From positions 186,001 through 250,000 of the forward strand of contig NZ_JANHOI010000002.1 of NCBI RefSeq assembly GCF_026930205.1: a DNA stretch of 64,000 nucleotides, written 5' to 3'. The first letter of the stretch is position 1, and each line of letters begins with the position of its first letter. The notes below the pieces were generated by a model. That model was given only the letters and a program-made list of their open reading frames with translations, did not search any database and had not been told where the DNA came from. Made by a program: the position numbers and the translations under genes. The DNA comes from Bartonella sp. 220B (lineage in GTDB: Bacteria > Pseudomonadota > Alphaproteobacteria > Rhizobiales > Rhizobiaceae). Shown piece after piece: positions 12,761-21,613 of the stretch.

Positions 12761-14941
12761 CTAAAATTTTTGCACGAACGAGACCTTAAAGTTACGACCA
12801 GGTTGGCTATAATAATCATCTGGTGTTGCACTTTTACTTGAAGGAAGATCAGAGACATTCCAATATTTTGTATTAAACAGATTATAAACACCAGCTCTTA
12901 CAACAAGCCCTTTTTCACCAAAGGGTTTCCACCATCCTGATATATCAACAATGTTATACCCAGGAACTTTTGGGTAGCTAGATTCTTGAGTAGCTTTATC
13001 ACGTTTTAGAGATGAAGTAAGTATGACGTCTGCTCCCCAAAATTCTTTTGCGTATCCTAGTCCAACAACCGTTTTTAAAGGTGGAATTGAGCTGAGATAT
13101 TCATTTTTATCAAGATCGTTTCCTTGCGAATAGACAAGGGCAAAATTGCTACGGAACCCACTATGAAGAGCCAAATGTATTTTTGCTTCAACACCAGAAA
13201 TACGGACATTCGAACGATTCATATAATGCCGACGCGCAAATTGGAATTCTTCTGATGGTCCTTTATCTACAGTATCTATGAAATTTTTATACTGATTGAC
13301 AAAGGCACTAAGCAAACCACCGAAGCTCTTATCTCCATATCTTATGCCAAGATCATATCCATTGCTTATTTCTGCTTTAAGATCAGGATTTCCTTTCACA
13401 TAATAAGCGGAAGGCTTAATATAAGAGACATAAAGTTCTGAACTGCTTGGTGCGCGAAAAGCTTGCGCCCATTGAGCATAGAACGTCACTTGATTACGAA
13501 CATCCCACTCCATCCGTAACTTAGGAGAGAAATGTGAGCCATTTCTTTCAGGAGGGAATTTATCAGAAATCAGTGCTTTTTCATAAGCAGATGTTTTTTG
13601 AGGGGTATGCTTATACCAATCGTAACGAACTCCAGGTGTTATGCGGAAACGGTTATGAGAAAAGCCAATTTCATTTTCAAAAGCAAAACCAAAATTGTAG
13701 CTCTTCGTATCCGGTGAATCTGATCGATTAGCAGGCACAAAGAGACATCCCCGTGCATATTCCTTCACATGACAATTATCTCTTCCTAACAAATAATGAT
13801 GAAATTGAGAGGAGGAAGCATTAGTGGCAAGCTTTAACGTATGGCTTACAGTACCAATATTCACTTTTTTGAGAGCATGAGCATTTAAACCATAATTGGA
13901 GTTGCGCACAAGATTATCTCTCAAATAATCTCCTTTTGGTGCCCTAACACGAAATCCACTCATAATATCATTATTGGATTGCTTTAGCCAATAAAGTTGT
14001 CCGTGAAATGCATCAAAAACCGTATCTCCGCTACCACTGTAATCATAGGAAAGAGAAAGACGTTCACGACGTTTATTATCTTGATCGTAAACAGAGCCTG
14101 GAGAGTATCTTTCACTCATATTTAATAAATGCGTGTTCTTACTATAATCAAAGCGTTCTGCTGTAAAACCAAGACGGTGGTTATCATTGAAATATTGATG
14201 AACTTTAAAAAGCAAATTATTTTGGTCAAAATGAGCGGGATTTTCACGTGTACGTTCTCCATGATACCCCTCTATGGTGCCCATATTTTTGCGCTCATGC
14301 CCTTGTGTATGAGATCCTTGGAAAAGCAAAAATGTTTGTCGGACGCGCACCGCAAAAGCCTGATCTACACGCCAACTATTATTAACAGAATGATAACCAC
14401 CTTTTATAAGACTCCCCCAATTCTTCTCTTCAGTGATAAGGTCTTCAGGATTAAGGGTACGCAAAGCGACGACTCCCCCTAATGCACCGGACCCATAAAG
14501 ACTAGAATCTGATCCTTGAATAATATCGAATGTGGAAAGAGCGCTAAAGTCAAATGTCGTATTTCCACTGTTTCCACGCAATATATCATTAAGCCATGGA
14601 AGAACAATACCATCCATCGTTGTGAGAACACGATCTGCGTTTAAACCACGAACTACAAAACTATTTTTCTCTGAGTTATAAGCTATGGATGGATCAAGAC
14701 GACTAACTTCATGGGCATCACTTATTTGCTGTTCATCAATATCCTTAGCGGTTTTACGATCAGTTAGAATGGTTACTGAACCTGAAGCCCCCTCTATTTT
14801 TTTCCCTTTAATAACAATCGGTTTAAGCTCAGTTATAGCACCGCTCTCCTTGTTTTGCGCAAAAACAAATGAAGGGATACAGACTGATAACGCACTTAAA
14901 ATTAGGCAGCTTTTATGGATATTTTTTCGTCTTATTCGCAT
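12761..14941 (-). CDS. hutA: TonB-dependent haemin receptor HutA
   Basis: HutA is an outer-membrane beta-barrel that takes up haem using TonB energy. The 726-residue protein has a signal peptide (to about residue 28, FVFAQ) and a plug domain with SFVVRGLNADRVLTTMDG and LYGSGALGGVVAL. The barrel contains the haem-receptor boxes FRAP (495-498) and NPDL (518-521), and the protein ends in an aromatic residue (FVQKF) for outer-membrane insertion. The histidine that HemR/ShuA carry between the two boxes is not present; tyrosines occur there. It is divergent from tonB across 237 bases and lies upstream of hmuSTUV. Confidence 0.93.
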   Translation of the reverse strand: MRIRRKNIHKSCLILSALSVCIPSFVFAQNKESGAITELKPIVIKGKKIEGASGSVTILTDRKTAKDIDEQQISDAHEVSRLDPSIAYNSEKNSFVVRGLNADRVLTTMDGIVLPWLNDILRGNSGNTTFDFSALSTFDIIQGSDSSLYGSGALGGVVALRTLNPEDLITEEKNWGSLIKGGYHSVNNSWRVDQAFAVRVRQTFLLFQGSHTQGHERKNMGTIEGYHGERTRENPAHFDQNNLLFKVHQYFNDNHRLGFTAERFDYSKNTHLLNMSERYSPGSVYDQDNKRRERLSLSYDYSGSGDTVFDAFHGQLYWLKQSNNDIMSGFRVRAPKGDYLRDNLVRNSNYGLNAHALKKVNIGTVSHTLKLATNASSSQFHHYLLGRDNCHVKEYARGCLFVPANRSDSPDTKSYNFGFAFENEIGFSHNRFRITPGVRYDWYKHTPQKTSAYEKALISDKFPPERNGSHFSPKLRMEWDVRNQVTFYAQWAQAFRAPSSSELYVSYIKPSAYYVKGNPDLKAEISNGYDLGIRYGDKSFGGLLSAFVNQYKNFIDTVDKGPSEEFQFARRHYMNRSNVRISGVEAKIHLALHSGFRSNFALVYSQGNDLDKNEYLSSIPPLKTVVGLGYAKEFWGADVILTSSLKRDKATQESSYPKVPGYNIVDISGWWKPFGEKGLVVRAGVYNLFNTKYWNVSDLPSSKSATPDDYYSQPGRNFKVSFVQKF

Positions 14942-15082
14942 AACACATCATAACCTTTTCTTAAATATCCCCTCTCTAGCTCGAAACTATAAAAAACGCT
15001 TAACTTAACCATTACAAATGAACCAGCTAAGCAAAAGTGATTTGATTTTAGCAAAAAAACCACGAGAAAACCATATTAAACA

Positions 15083-15097
15083 TGACAAAACCAGTCA
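15083..15097. promoter_or_regulatory. Candidate RirA (IRO-type) operator, TGA-N9-TCA
   Basis: The sequence TGACAAAACCAGTCA fits the TGA-N9-TCA pattern described for RirA-regulated iron genes in rhizobia. It lies in the divergent hutA/tonB intergenic region, 81 bases before the tonB ATG and about 140 before hutA. The pattern is short and has roughly a one-in-ten chance of turning up in a gap this size, so this is a suggestion from position. Confidence 0.35.
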
Positions 15098-15178
15098 AGA
15101 AAAAAGTTGCATTTTCAAAAGAGCTTGTTTTAATGCACTTAAAGAGCGATTAAGCTTAGAATAGCGGCGGAAAAAACT

Positions 15179-15961
15179 ATGATTTTTACAAATACGAGGC
15201 GGTTATTAACTCTTTGGGTTGGTGCGTTTATTTGCGCTTTTTCTTTGCATATAGTATTGGGAGCACAGTTTTATTTTCAGAATACTGGTGTAAGTAAAGC
15301 TATGCTCTCACCTATTGTTATGCTGACTGTTGTGCAAGAAGCTGCATATCCGGATGTCGACACAGATTTTTCGGATCTTGAGAAAGATCTATCGAATATG
15401 AATACAGAGCCAGAAGAGTTACAGTCTGATCTTTCAAAACAGGAGTCGGAGAACTTGGACACCATGGATGAGGTTCAACCTGATGAGCTTCAGCATACTG
15501 AAGAAAAAGGTGATTTTGCAATTCTTAAATCCTTGGAGAAACCTTTTCCTCAAGAAGTAGAGCGTAAAGTGATCGATAAAAAACCTATACCGATACCAAA
15601 GACTATAGTAAAGCAATCCACTGTAAAGAGGACACGTTCGTCCACCATCCATCAGGATGGAGATTCAGCAGCACGTGAGGATGCGTTGTTAGTAGAATGG
15701 TTAGCAAAGGTACAGACGCAATTAGAAATGCAAAAAAAATATGTTGTAGGACAGCGTAACAGTCCTGCAAAAGGAACAGTGAAGTTAGAATTTAGGGTGC
15801 ATGAGCAAGGGAGTATTTTTTCTAGCCGCGTTGTAGTCTCTGCGGGTGATCCAGAACTTGATCGATTAGCTATGGCGGCGCTTTCCCGTGTTGGCTCTTT
15901 TCCTCCACCACCACCATCAAAAGTGAACAAAATTATTAGAGTATCATTGATATTTAGCTGA
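15179..15961 (+). CDS. tonB: Energy transducer TonB
   Basis: TonB spans the periplasm to energise outer-membrane receptors, here most plausibly HutA. The 260-residue protein has one N-terminal membrane segment (about residues 8-30) with a short cytosolic start. A long periplasmic linker follows, then a C-terminal TonB domain beginning near GTVKLEFRVHEQG and containing SAGDPELDRLAMAALSR and FPPPPP. The linker is acidic (many Asp/Glu between residues 55 and 110) with only a short KPIPIPK stretch, unlike the Pro-rich rod of enterobacterial TonB. No exbB or exbD is nearby. It is divergent from hutA and convergent with the transglycosylase gene. Confidence 0.88.
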   Translation: MIFTNTRRLLTLWVGAFICAFSLHIVLGAQFYFQNTGVSKAMLSPIVMLTVVQEAAYPDVDTDFSDLEKDLSNMNTEPEELQSDLSKQESENLDTMDEVQPDELQHTEEKGDFAILKSLEKPFPQEVERKVIDKKPIPIPKTIVKQSTVKRTRSSTIHQDGDSAAREDALLVEWLAKVQTQLEMQKKYVVGQRNSPAKGTVKLEFRVHEQGSIFSSRVVVSAGDPELDRLAMAALSRVGSFPPPPPSKVNKIIRVSLIFS

Positions 15962-16065
15962 TTTCCATGGGATTTATGATTCATTTTAACATATGTTATG
16001 TTTGTTGCTATGATGTTATCGTTTGTAGATTAAGAAATGAGAATGAACGATGGTAGATCGTTATG

Positions 16066-18180
16066 TTACTTCCATCGACCGTAAAGAAGATCAGCTTTCA
16101 TATCTGTTTTTCCAGTAAGTCTTGCTTTATAAACGCCATAATTCTCCATAACACGCATCACGTAATTACGTGTTTCTGTATAGGGAATGCGTTCAATCCA
16201 ATCGATGACTTTATCAAGAGATTGCCCTCGAGGATCGCCATAACGTTTTATCCATTCATTAACACGACGAGAGCCTGCATTATAACCAATAAGAGTCAAG
16301 ATATAGGATCCATTAAAACGTTCCAATTGTTCACTGAGAAAATAGGCACCTAATGTAGCGTTATAGCTGGCATCACTGCTTAGTTTTTGGGGAGACCATG
16401 TGATTGAATATTTCTTTGCAAGCGTTTTGGCTGTCGTAGGCAAGAGTTGGAGGATGCCTCGTGCGCCTGCTTTTGATATAGCTGTTGGGTTAAATTCACT
16501 TTCTTGGCGCGCTATAGCATAAACAAGTGCTTGTCCTGCAGCTGATACGTTGGTAGATGTTGGTATAGCACCTATAGGATGAGAAAGTGCACCAACATTT
16601 TTGCCTTGAAAAACAGCATTTTTCCCGATTTTGAGACTGGTATAATAGTCTCCATTCTTTTCTGCCATCACTGCCAGAAGAGCTAATTCACCAGGGCTTT
16701 CTATTTTTTTGCCGAGTTCTCTATAAAAAATTTTAGCTAACTGAGCATAACCTGCTGCTTCAAGGCGTTGAATTGCTTTAATGGCGTTGCGTGCGCTAAA
16801 ACGTTGTCGTTCAAGGGCTGTTGGTTTAGGAAAAAAAAAGTCGAGTTTTTTTTTGTTAAGCCGTGCAGCTGCTAATTGGCCATAATAAGTTGCACCAAAA
16901 TGAGCAGCACGATGAAAATAATTTTGGGCACTTTTATGTTCACCTAGAGTTTCTGTTGCTCGTCCCATCCAATAATATCCACGAGATGCAGAAAGAGGCG
17001 CAGAAGATAATTGGGGAATACGTGAAAAATGGTGCATTGCTAATTTAGGGTCATGAAGAAACCGTAGCGCGTACCATCCTGCATGAAATTCCGCATCGAC
17101 TGCCAATAAAGATGGCATACTAGTGTGTCTGGAAACGAGTTGATAAGCAATTTTAGGTTTGTTTAAATCAAGCATTTCGCGAGAAAGGGCACGTTGCTCT
17201 TTCCACAATGCAGGAGGGTTTATAAGTCTTAAAACATCTCTTGGTGTGCTCATCAGAAGTGTTGCGGCTTCATTATATTGTCCAGTTCGCCGAAGATAGC
17301 GAATGCGAGAAAATTGTAAGAGAGGATCTTTTTGCCATGAGCGCTCCACGGCCCGTAATTTTTTTGCGGCTCTAGGATCATTTTTTTCAACGGCAACAAA
17401 AGCATTAAAAAGAGATTGAGCATGAGCTAATTTTGCAACGCGCTCTGCTGAATCAAAGCGATGTGTATAAAGCATGAATTGCATGCGTTTTAGATGATCG
17501 ATAGGTTTTAATGCAGCACGTGCATTTTTAAGAATAAGTTCTTCTTCTTTCGCATTGAGCTTTGTTTTATGCCACCATGGTGCAATCATTTGGTGAGCAC
17601 GGGTGGTTTGTCCTGTTGCGATCAGTGCTTTAGCAAAGAGAGCCATACCTTGTGCTGTTAAAGGGGGATGATGAGCAAATTTTTGGATAATCACATGTGT
17701 GGAATTTGTTTCATTGATAAAAGCACGCTCCGCATTACATTGCATAATATCTATGCCGGGCCATCCTTTTAGTTCGTTGATTGCATTGAATATTTCAGAA
17801 CTTGGAACATTGGCTTGGCTTGATATGCCGATCGCCCATGTCAAAATATGATAATCAAGGCTATTTTTTTCCATTGAATTACGAAAGCTTATTGTTTTTG
17901 CAATATCGTTGTTTAAAAGTGCCTCTAAACCAGCTTTAAGGTATTTAAGAGGAGCATTATTATTAAGCAGTGTAGGAGAGCCGTGGGGGGCTTTATAAAC
18001 TTGTTCAAGAGATTCCTGAGATTCTTTTTTTGTGACAAAGGGAAGAGGGCGCGCTAGAGGAATTGGTGCATTTCTAGGCAAAAGGTGTGTTTGTGCACAT
18101 GCACTTGAAAATAAGATTGTTGTTGCCAGTATAAGTACAGTAAAGCTTTGCACAAAAAAAGGGACAGAAAGTGGGCGCAT
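16066..18180 (-). CDS. slt: Soluble lytic murein transglycosylase (Slt70-like)
   Basis: This enzyme cleaves the MurNAc-GlcNAc bond of peptidoglycan, leaving 1,6-anhydro ends. The 704-residue protein has a signal peptide with a lipobox-like AC (ILFSSAC, about residues 22-28). A long alpha-helical superhelix follows, rich in TPR-like repeats, e.g. YYWMGRATETLGEHKSAQNY. The C-terminal goose-lysozyme-like domain has catalytic Glu in RQESEFNP (about residue 560), ARGILQLLP and GYNAGSRRV. Size and order match Slt70. It is monocistronic, convergent with tonB and divergent from dapA. The cysteine near the signal cleavage site could make it a lipoprotein. Confidence 0.9.
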   Translation of the reverse strand: MRPLSVPFFVQSFTVLILATTILFSSACAQTHLLPRNAPIPLARPLPFVTKKESQESLEQVYKAPHGSPTLLNNNAPLKYLKAGLEALLNNDIAKTISFRNSMEKNSLDYHILTWAIGISSQANVPSSEIFNAINELKGWPGIDIMQCNAERAFINETNSTHVIIQKFAHHPPLTAQGMALFAKALIATGQTTRAHQMIAPWWHKTKLNAKEEELILKNARAALKPIDHLKRMQFMLYTHRFDSAERVAKLAHAQSLFNAFVAVEKNDPRAAKKLRAVERSWQKDPLLQFSRIRYLRRTGQYNEAATLLMSTPRDVLRLINPPALWKEQRALSREMLDLNKPKIAYQLVSRHTSMPSLLAVDAEFHAGWYALRFLHDPKLAMHHFSRIPQLSSAPLSASRGYYWMGRATETLGEHKSAQNYFHRAAHFGATYYGQLAAARLNKKKLDFFFPKPTALERQRFSARNAIKAIQRLEAAGYAQLAKIFYRELGKKIESPGELALLAVMAEKNGDYYTSLKIGKNAVFQGKNVGALSHPIGAIPTSTNVSAAGQALVYAIARQESEFNPTAISKAGARGILQLLPTTAKTLAKKYSITWSPQKLSSDASYNATLGAYFLSEQLERFNGSYILTLIGYNAGSRRVNEWIKRYGDPRGQSLDKVIDWIERIPYTETRNYVMRVMENYGVYKARLTGKTDMKADLLYGRWK

Positions 18181-18431
18181 AGAGAAAAAACCTTGAGACC
18201 TTTCTTTTTGAAAACACTCAAGAATTTCTAGAACAAAAGCGTGAAAAACGGGTTAATGTAGGCTGATACTTTAAAGAAATATGCAAAATTGAAGGAGATC
18301 ATGCTAAATCTTAATCTTATGAGAACTATTGTGAAATTCATCTTGCTTCAATAATAGAGCAGGACTATGCTCTATTATTGCTAATCTATAAAGGCCATAA
18401 AAAATAAAGAGAACATTACAGGGAGTTTATC

Positions 18432-19316
18432 ATGTTCAAGGGAGCTGTGACCGCGCTTATCACACCGTTTGATGATGAAGGCGCTATTGATGAAAAAGCA
18501 TTTTGCAATTTTGTTGAGTGGCAGATTGCACAAGGTATTAACGGTGTAAGCCCTGTTGGAACAACAGGTGAATCACCAACTTTAAGCCATGAAGAGCATA
18601 AGAAGGTTATAGAATTATGTGTGGAGCAGGTCGCTAAGCGTATTCCTGTTGTTGCTGGAGCAGGATCCAATAGTACGAGTGAGGCTGTAGAGCTTGCACA
18701 ACATGCGCAAAAGGCAGGTGCAGATGCAGTCTTGGTAGTCACTCCCTATTATAATAGACCTAATCAATCTGGTTTATACACGCATTTTTCTTCCATTGCG
18801 AAAGCTATTTCTATCCCTATTATAATCTATAATATTCCTGGTCGTTCTGTGATCGATATGGCTGTGGAAACTATGAGAGATCTTTGTCGGGATTTTAAAA
18901 ATATCATCGGTGTTAAAGATGCAACGAGCAGAATTGAGCGTGTGAGTGAACAACGTGAAAAGTGTGGCGAGGATTTTGTGCAGTTTTCTGGTGATGATTG
19001 TACAGCATTAGGTTTTAATGCACATGGAGGTGTAGGGTGTATTTCGGTTTCCTCCAATGTTGCCCCCAAACTCTGTGCACAGCTTCAGGAGGCTTGTTTG
19101 CGTGGTGATTATAAAACGGCCCTCAAATTAAATGATCTCCTGATGCCTCTCAATCGTGCAGTATTTATTGAACCCAGTCCTGCAGGTATTAAATATGCTG
19201 CCGCAAAATTAGGGTTTTGTAACGATATTGTCCGTTCTCCAATTGTTCCACTAAAAGATACCACAAAAAAGATCATTGATGCGGCTCTGTGCCATGCCGG
19301 TCTGCTTAAAGAATAA
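18432..19316 (+). CDS. dapA: 4-hydroxy-tetrahydrodipicolinate synthase DapA
   Basis: DapA condenses pyruvate with aspartate semialdehyde, the committed step to diaminopimelate and lysine. The 294-residue length is standard. It shows [29 protein letters not shown], the tyrosine segment [10 protein letters not shown], and the Schiff-base lysine in IGVKDATSR. The start has the ribosome site AGGGAG. It is followed 15 bases later by smpB and is probably co-transcribed with it. DHDPS-superfamily aldolases can be mis-assigned, but the motif set and this neighbour pair support DapA. Confidence 0.93.
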   Translation: MFKGAVTALITPFDDEGAIDEKAFCNFVEWQIAQGINGVSPVGTTGESPTLSHEEHKKVIELCVEQVAKRIPVVAGAGSNSTSEAVELAQHAQKAGADAVLVVTPYYNRPNQSGLYTHFSSIAKAISIPIIIYNIPGRSVIDMAVETMRDLCRDFKNIIGVKDATSRIERVSEQREKCGEDFVQFSGDDCTALGFNAHGGVGCISVSSNVAPKLCAQLQEACLRGDYKTALKLNDLLMPLNRAVFIEPSPAGIKYAAAKLGFCNDIVRSPIVPLKDTTKKIIDAALCHAGLLKE

Positions 19317-19331
19317 AATGATAGAGTAGCC

Positions 19332-19808
19332 ATGAACAAAAAGAAAAACGTGCCAGTACGAAAAATAATTGCTGACAATCGTAAAGCCCGTTTTAATTAT
19401 GAAATTCTCGATAATCTTGAGGCGGGTTTGGTACTTCATGGTGCGGAAGTGAAGTCGTTGCGTTCCAATCAGGCCAATATTGCTGAAAGTTATGCTAGCT
19501 TTGAAAATGGGGAATTATGGCTTGTAAATAGTTATATTCCTGAATATACGCAAGCTAATCGTTTTAATCATGAGCCACGTCGTTTACGTAAATTATTAAT
19601 TTCAAAACGTGAAATGGCACGATTTTTTAATGCAACTTCTCGGGAGGGAATGACACTTGTTCCCCTTAAACTGTATTTTAATGAAAGAGGATGTGCTAAG
19701 TTGGAAATTGCTCTAGCACGTGGGAAAAAGCTTCATGATAAACGCGAAGCGGAAAAGAAACGAGATTGGGGACGCGAAAAAGCACGGCTTTTAAAAAAAT
19801 ATGGATGA
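19332..19808 (+). CDS. smpB: SsrA-binding protein SmpB
   Basis: SmpB binds tmRNA and brings it to stalled ribosomes for trans-translation. The 158-residue protein has the OB-fold segments [45 protein letters not shown] and the basic C-terminal tail [20 protein letters not shown] that reaches the decoding centre. It lies just downstream of dapA. The tmRNA gene itself (ssrA) is not in this window. Confidence 0.96.
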   Translation: MNKKKNVPVRKIIADNRKARFNYEILDNLEAGLVLHGAEVKSLRSNQANIAESYASFENGELWLVNSYIPEYTQANRFNHEPRRLRKLLISKREMARFFNATSREGMTLVPLKLYFNERGCAKLEIALARGKKLHDKREAEKKRDWGREKARLLKKYG

Positions 19809-19849
19809 CAAAATTGCTTTGTATATCTTTGTCATAGTTCTGAGAGATT

Positions 19850-20524
19850 TCAGCATTGATCAAGATATGTTTTGGCGGCTTCAAAAATTTCATGGAACAT
19901 AACATCCGTTAAGCGTCCAGTGTTGGTATTATAGCGTGAACAGTGATAGCTTGAAAAGATACGTAATCTTCCGATATCATTTATTTTTCCATGTCCGAAA
20001 GGATGGGCTAAAATTTTTGCATTGAGGGCGCGTAGAGTTGAATGATGTGCAATAGTGCCGAGGGTGATGACAGCTTTAAGTTTAGGAAGATTTGTTAAAA
20101 GAGGGGAAAAGAAATATCGGCAAGTATTGATTTCTGCACCGGTGGGTTTGTTTTCTGGTGGAACACAACGAACTGAGTTGACAATTGCGACATCAATCAA
20201 CTCAAGAGTGTCGTCTGCTCTTTCTTCGAAGGTCCCTTGGGCAAACCCAAATTTTTTTAGAGTGGAATAAAGTAAGTGTCCAGCATAATCACCAGTGAAT
20301 GGGCGTCCAGTTCGATTTGCTCCGCGTAACCCAGGAGCAAGACCAACAATGAGAAGCCGTGTTGTCGTTGCACCTTTATAGGGAAAGAATGGACGCACCG
20401 GAGCATTATACCAACTTGGTTCTTTTATACGCCAGTCAGAAATGAACTTGTGTAAACGTGGGCATAAATTGCAGTTTTGCGGTGGTTCTGGGCAAAGCGA
20501 TGTTAATTGGCTATTCATAGGCAT
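19850..20524 (-). CDS. Uracil-DNA glycosylase, family 5 (UdgB-like), Fe-S type
   Basis: This enzyme excises uracil and probably other deaminated bases from DNA. The 224-residue protein has N-terminal cysteines CPEPPQNCNLC for a [4Fe-4S] cluster, completed by VRCVPP or NTCRYF. The active-site motif GLAPGLRGANRTGRPFTGD matches family 5 rather than family 4, which has GEAPG. The second motif, SSYHCSRYNTNTGRLT, has HCS where family 4 has HPS. It is convergent with smpB and monocistronic. Substrate range cannot be judged from sequence. Confidence 0.85.
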   Translation of the reverse strand: MPMNSQLTSLCPEPPQNCNLCPRLHKFISDWRIKEPSWYNAPVRPFFPYKGATTTRLLIVGLAPGLRGANRTGRPFTGDYAGHLLYSTLKKFGFAQGTFEERADDTLELIDVAIVNSVRCVPPENKPTGAEINTCRYFFSPLLTNLPKLKAVITLGTIAHHSTLRALNAKILAHPFGHGKINDIGRLRIFSSYHCSRYNTNTGRLTDVMFHEIFEAAKTYLDQC

Positions 20525-21085
20525 TAATGATTTTTTATAAAGATTCTTTTGAGTTGTTTATGAGGTGTATGATGAATTATGTTTTTGTAAACAACCATGA
20601 TAAATAAAAATGGGCTATTTGATAACAGAGTTTAACATAAAATGATTGCCAATTCTTTTTCATGAAGGTGCAAATCTTTTAGTAATTTATGAGATAAATA
20701 AAAGAGGAATGAAGAGAGACGTTATGGAATAGAATTCCTTACCATACATACTGTGCATGAGATTGTCATTGATTGCAAAAAAAATTAATAAATTGGAATG
20801 ATTGCTATAATTTCAAAGGATGAAGTTGCTAGAGTAGAGAGCCAATTTATTAAGTAAGTATAATTTGTGTTGGAAACCGACACTTTTAAAGTTTTTCTTT
20901 TAGAAGAGCGTTGGAAACAAATTTGAAGAGGTTATGCGCTTTTATGAAGATTCTAAGATTCTTTCAATAAGCTTTTTGAGCAAAAAAAACAAAGCTTGTG
21001 TTGTTTTTCTTGTGTTTTATTTTGATTATTGTATATACTCTAACACCTATTATAAAATTTTTTAAGCTTTAAGAAAGAGATATAA
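20525..21085. other. Intergenic region between uracil glycosylase gene and rpoZ
   Basis: These 561 AT-rich bases lie between the divergent udg and rpoZ genes. No open frame with a family signature, no tRNA and no GC-rich hairpin were seen. The last 80 bases carry a plausible promoter for rpoZ (21010-21039). Confidence 0.6.
21010..21039 (+). promoter_or_regulatory. Candidate sigma-70-type promoter of rpoZ
   Basis: TTGTGT (21010-21015) and TATACT (21034-21039) are separated by 18 bases and lie 46 bases before the rpoZ ATG. The hexamers are a fair match to -35 and -10. In AT-rich DNA such pairs are common, so this is tentative. Confidence 0.35.
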
Positions 21086-21484
21086 ATGGCCCGCGTAACG
21101 GTAGAAGATTGTATTGATAAAGTCGATAACCGCTTTGAGTTGGTGCTTTTAGCGGGGCATCGAGCGCGTCAAATTTCACAGGGTGCGCAGATCACGGTTG
21201 ATCGTGATAATGATAAAAATCCAGTTGTTGCTTTGCGTGAAATAGCTGAGGAAACATTATCGCCTGCCGATTTAAAAGAAGATCTTATTCATTCATTGCA
21301 AAAGCATGTGGAAGTAGACGAACCAGAAATGGCAAGTGAATTTATTTCTCATTCAGGTGAATCTGAAAATGTTTTTGGAGCATCCTCAGAAGAAGAGGGT
21401 AGTTCATTTGATTATATGTCAGAAGAGGAGCTTTTAGCTGGTATTGAAGGTTTAGTCGTTCCGGAGAAAAGTGACGATTATTAA
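21086..21484 (+). CDS. rpoZ: RNA polymerase omega subunit
   Basis: Omega helps fold and assemble the beta-prime subunit of RNA polymerase. The 132-residue protein has the conserved N-terminal part [31 protein letters not shown] and [14 protein letters not shown]. An acidic C-terminal extension follows, as in other Rhizobiales. The neighbour downstream is rel, the usual rpoZ-relA/spoT pairing; omega is also linked to ppGpp binding in some bacteria. Confidence 0.95.
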   Translation: MARVTVEDCIDKVDNRFELVLLAGHRARQISQGAQITVDRDNDKNPVVALREIAEETLSPADLKEDLIHSLQKHVEVDEPEMASEFISHSGESENVFGASSEEEGSSFDYMSEEELLAGIEGLVVPEKSDDY

Positions 21485-21613
21485 TTGCAGCGATTTATAT
21501 TTCTGGAGAAAATATACGTTGTCACGCGGTAGCGGTTGTTTTTTTGTCTTTTATTGATGAATTGTTCATGTTCAATAAGGGTTAAGTTGTGAAAAGATAA
21601 AGGATATGCTCGT

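Noticed and set aside
16046-16062. AACGAT/ATCGTT hairpin between tonB and slt
   Set aside because: Only six pairs, no T-run on either side and not near enough to either stop to be called a terminator.
19930-19980. HCS in place of HPS in the uracil-DNA glycosylase active site
   Set aside because: At first it looked like a missing catalytic residue, but the histidine is kept and, as far as I recall, the SYHCSRYNTNTGRLT form is usual in related alphaproteobacterial enzymes.
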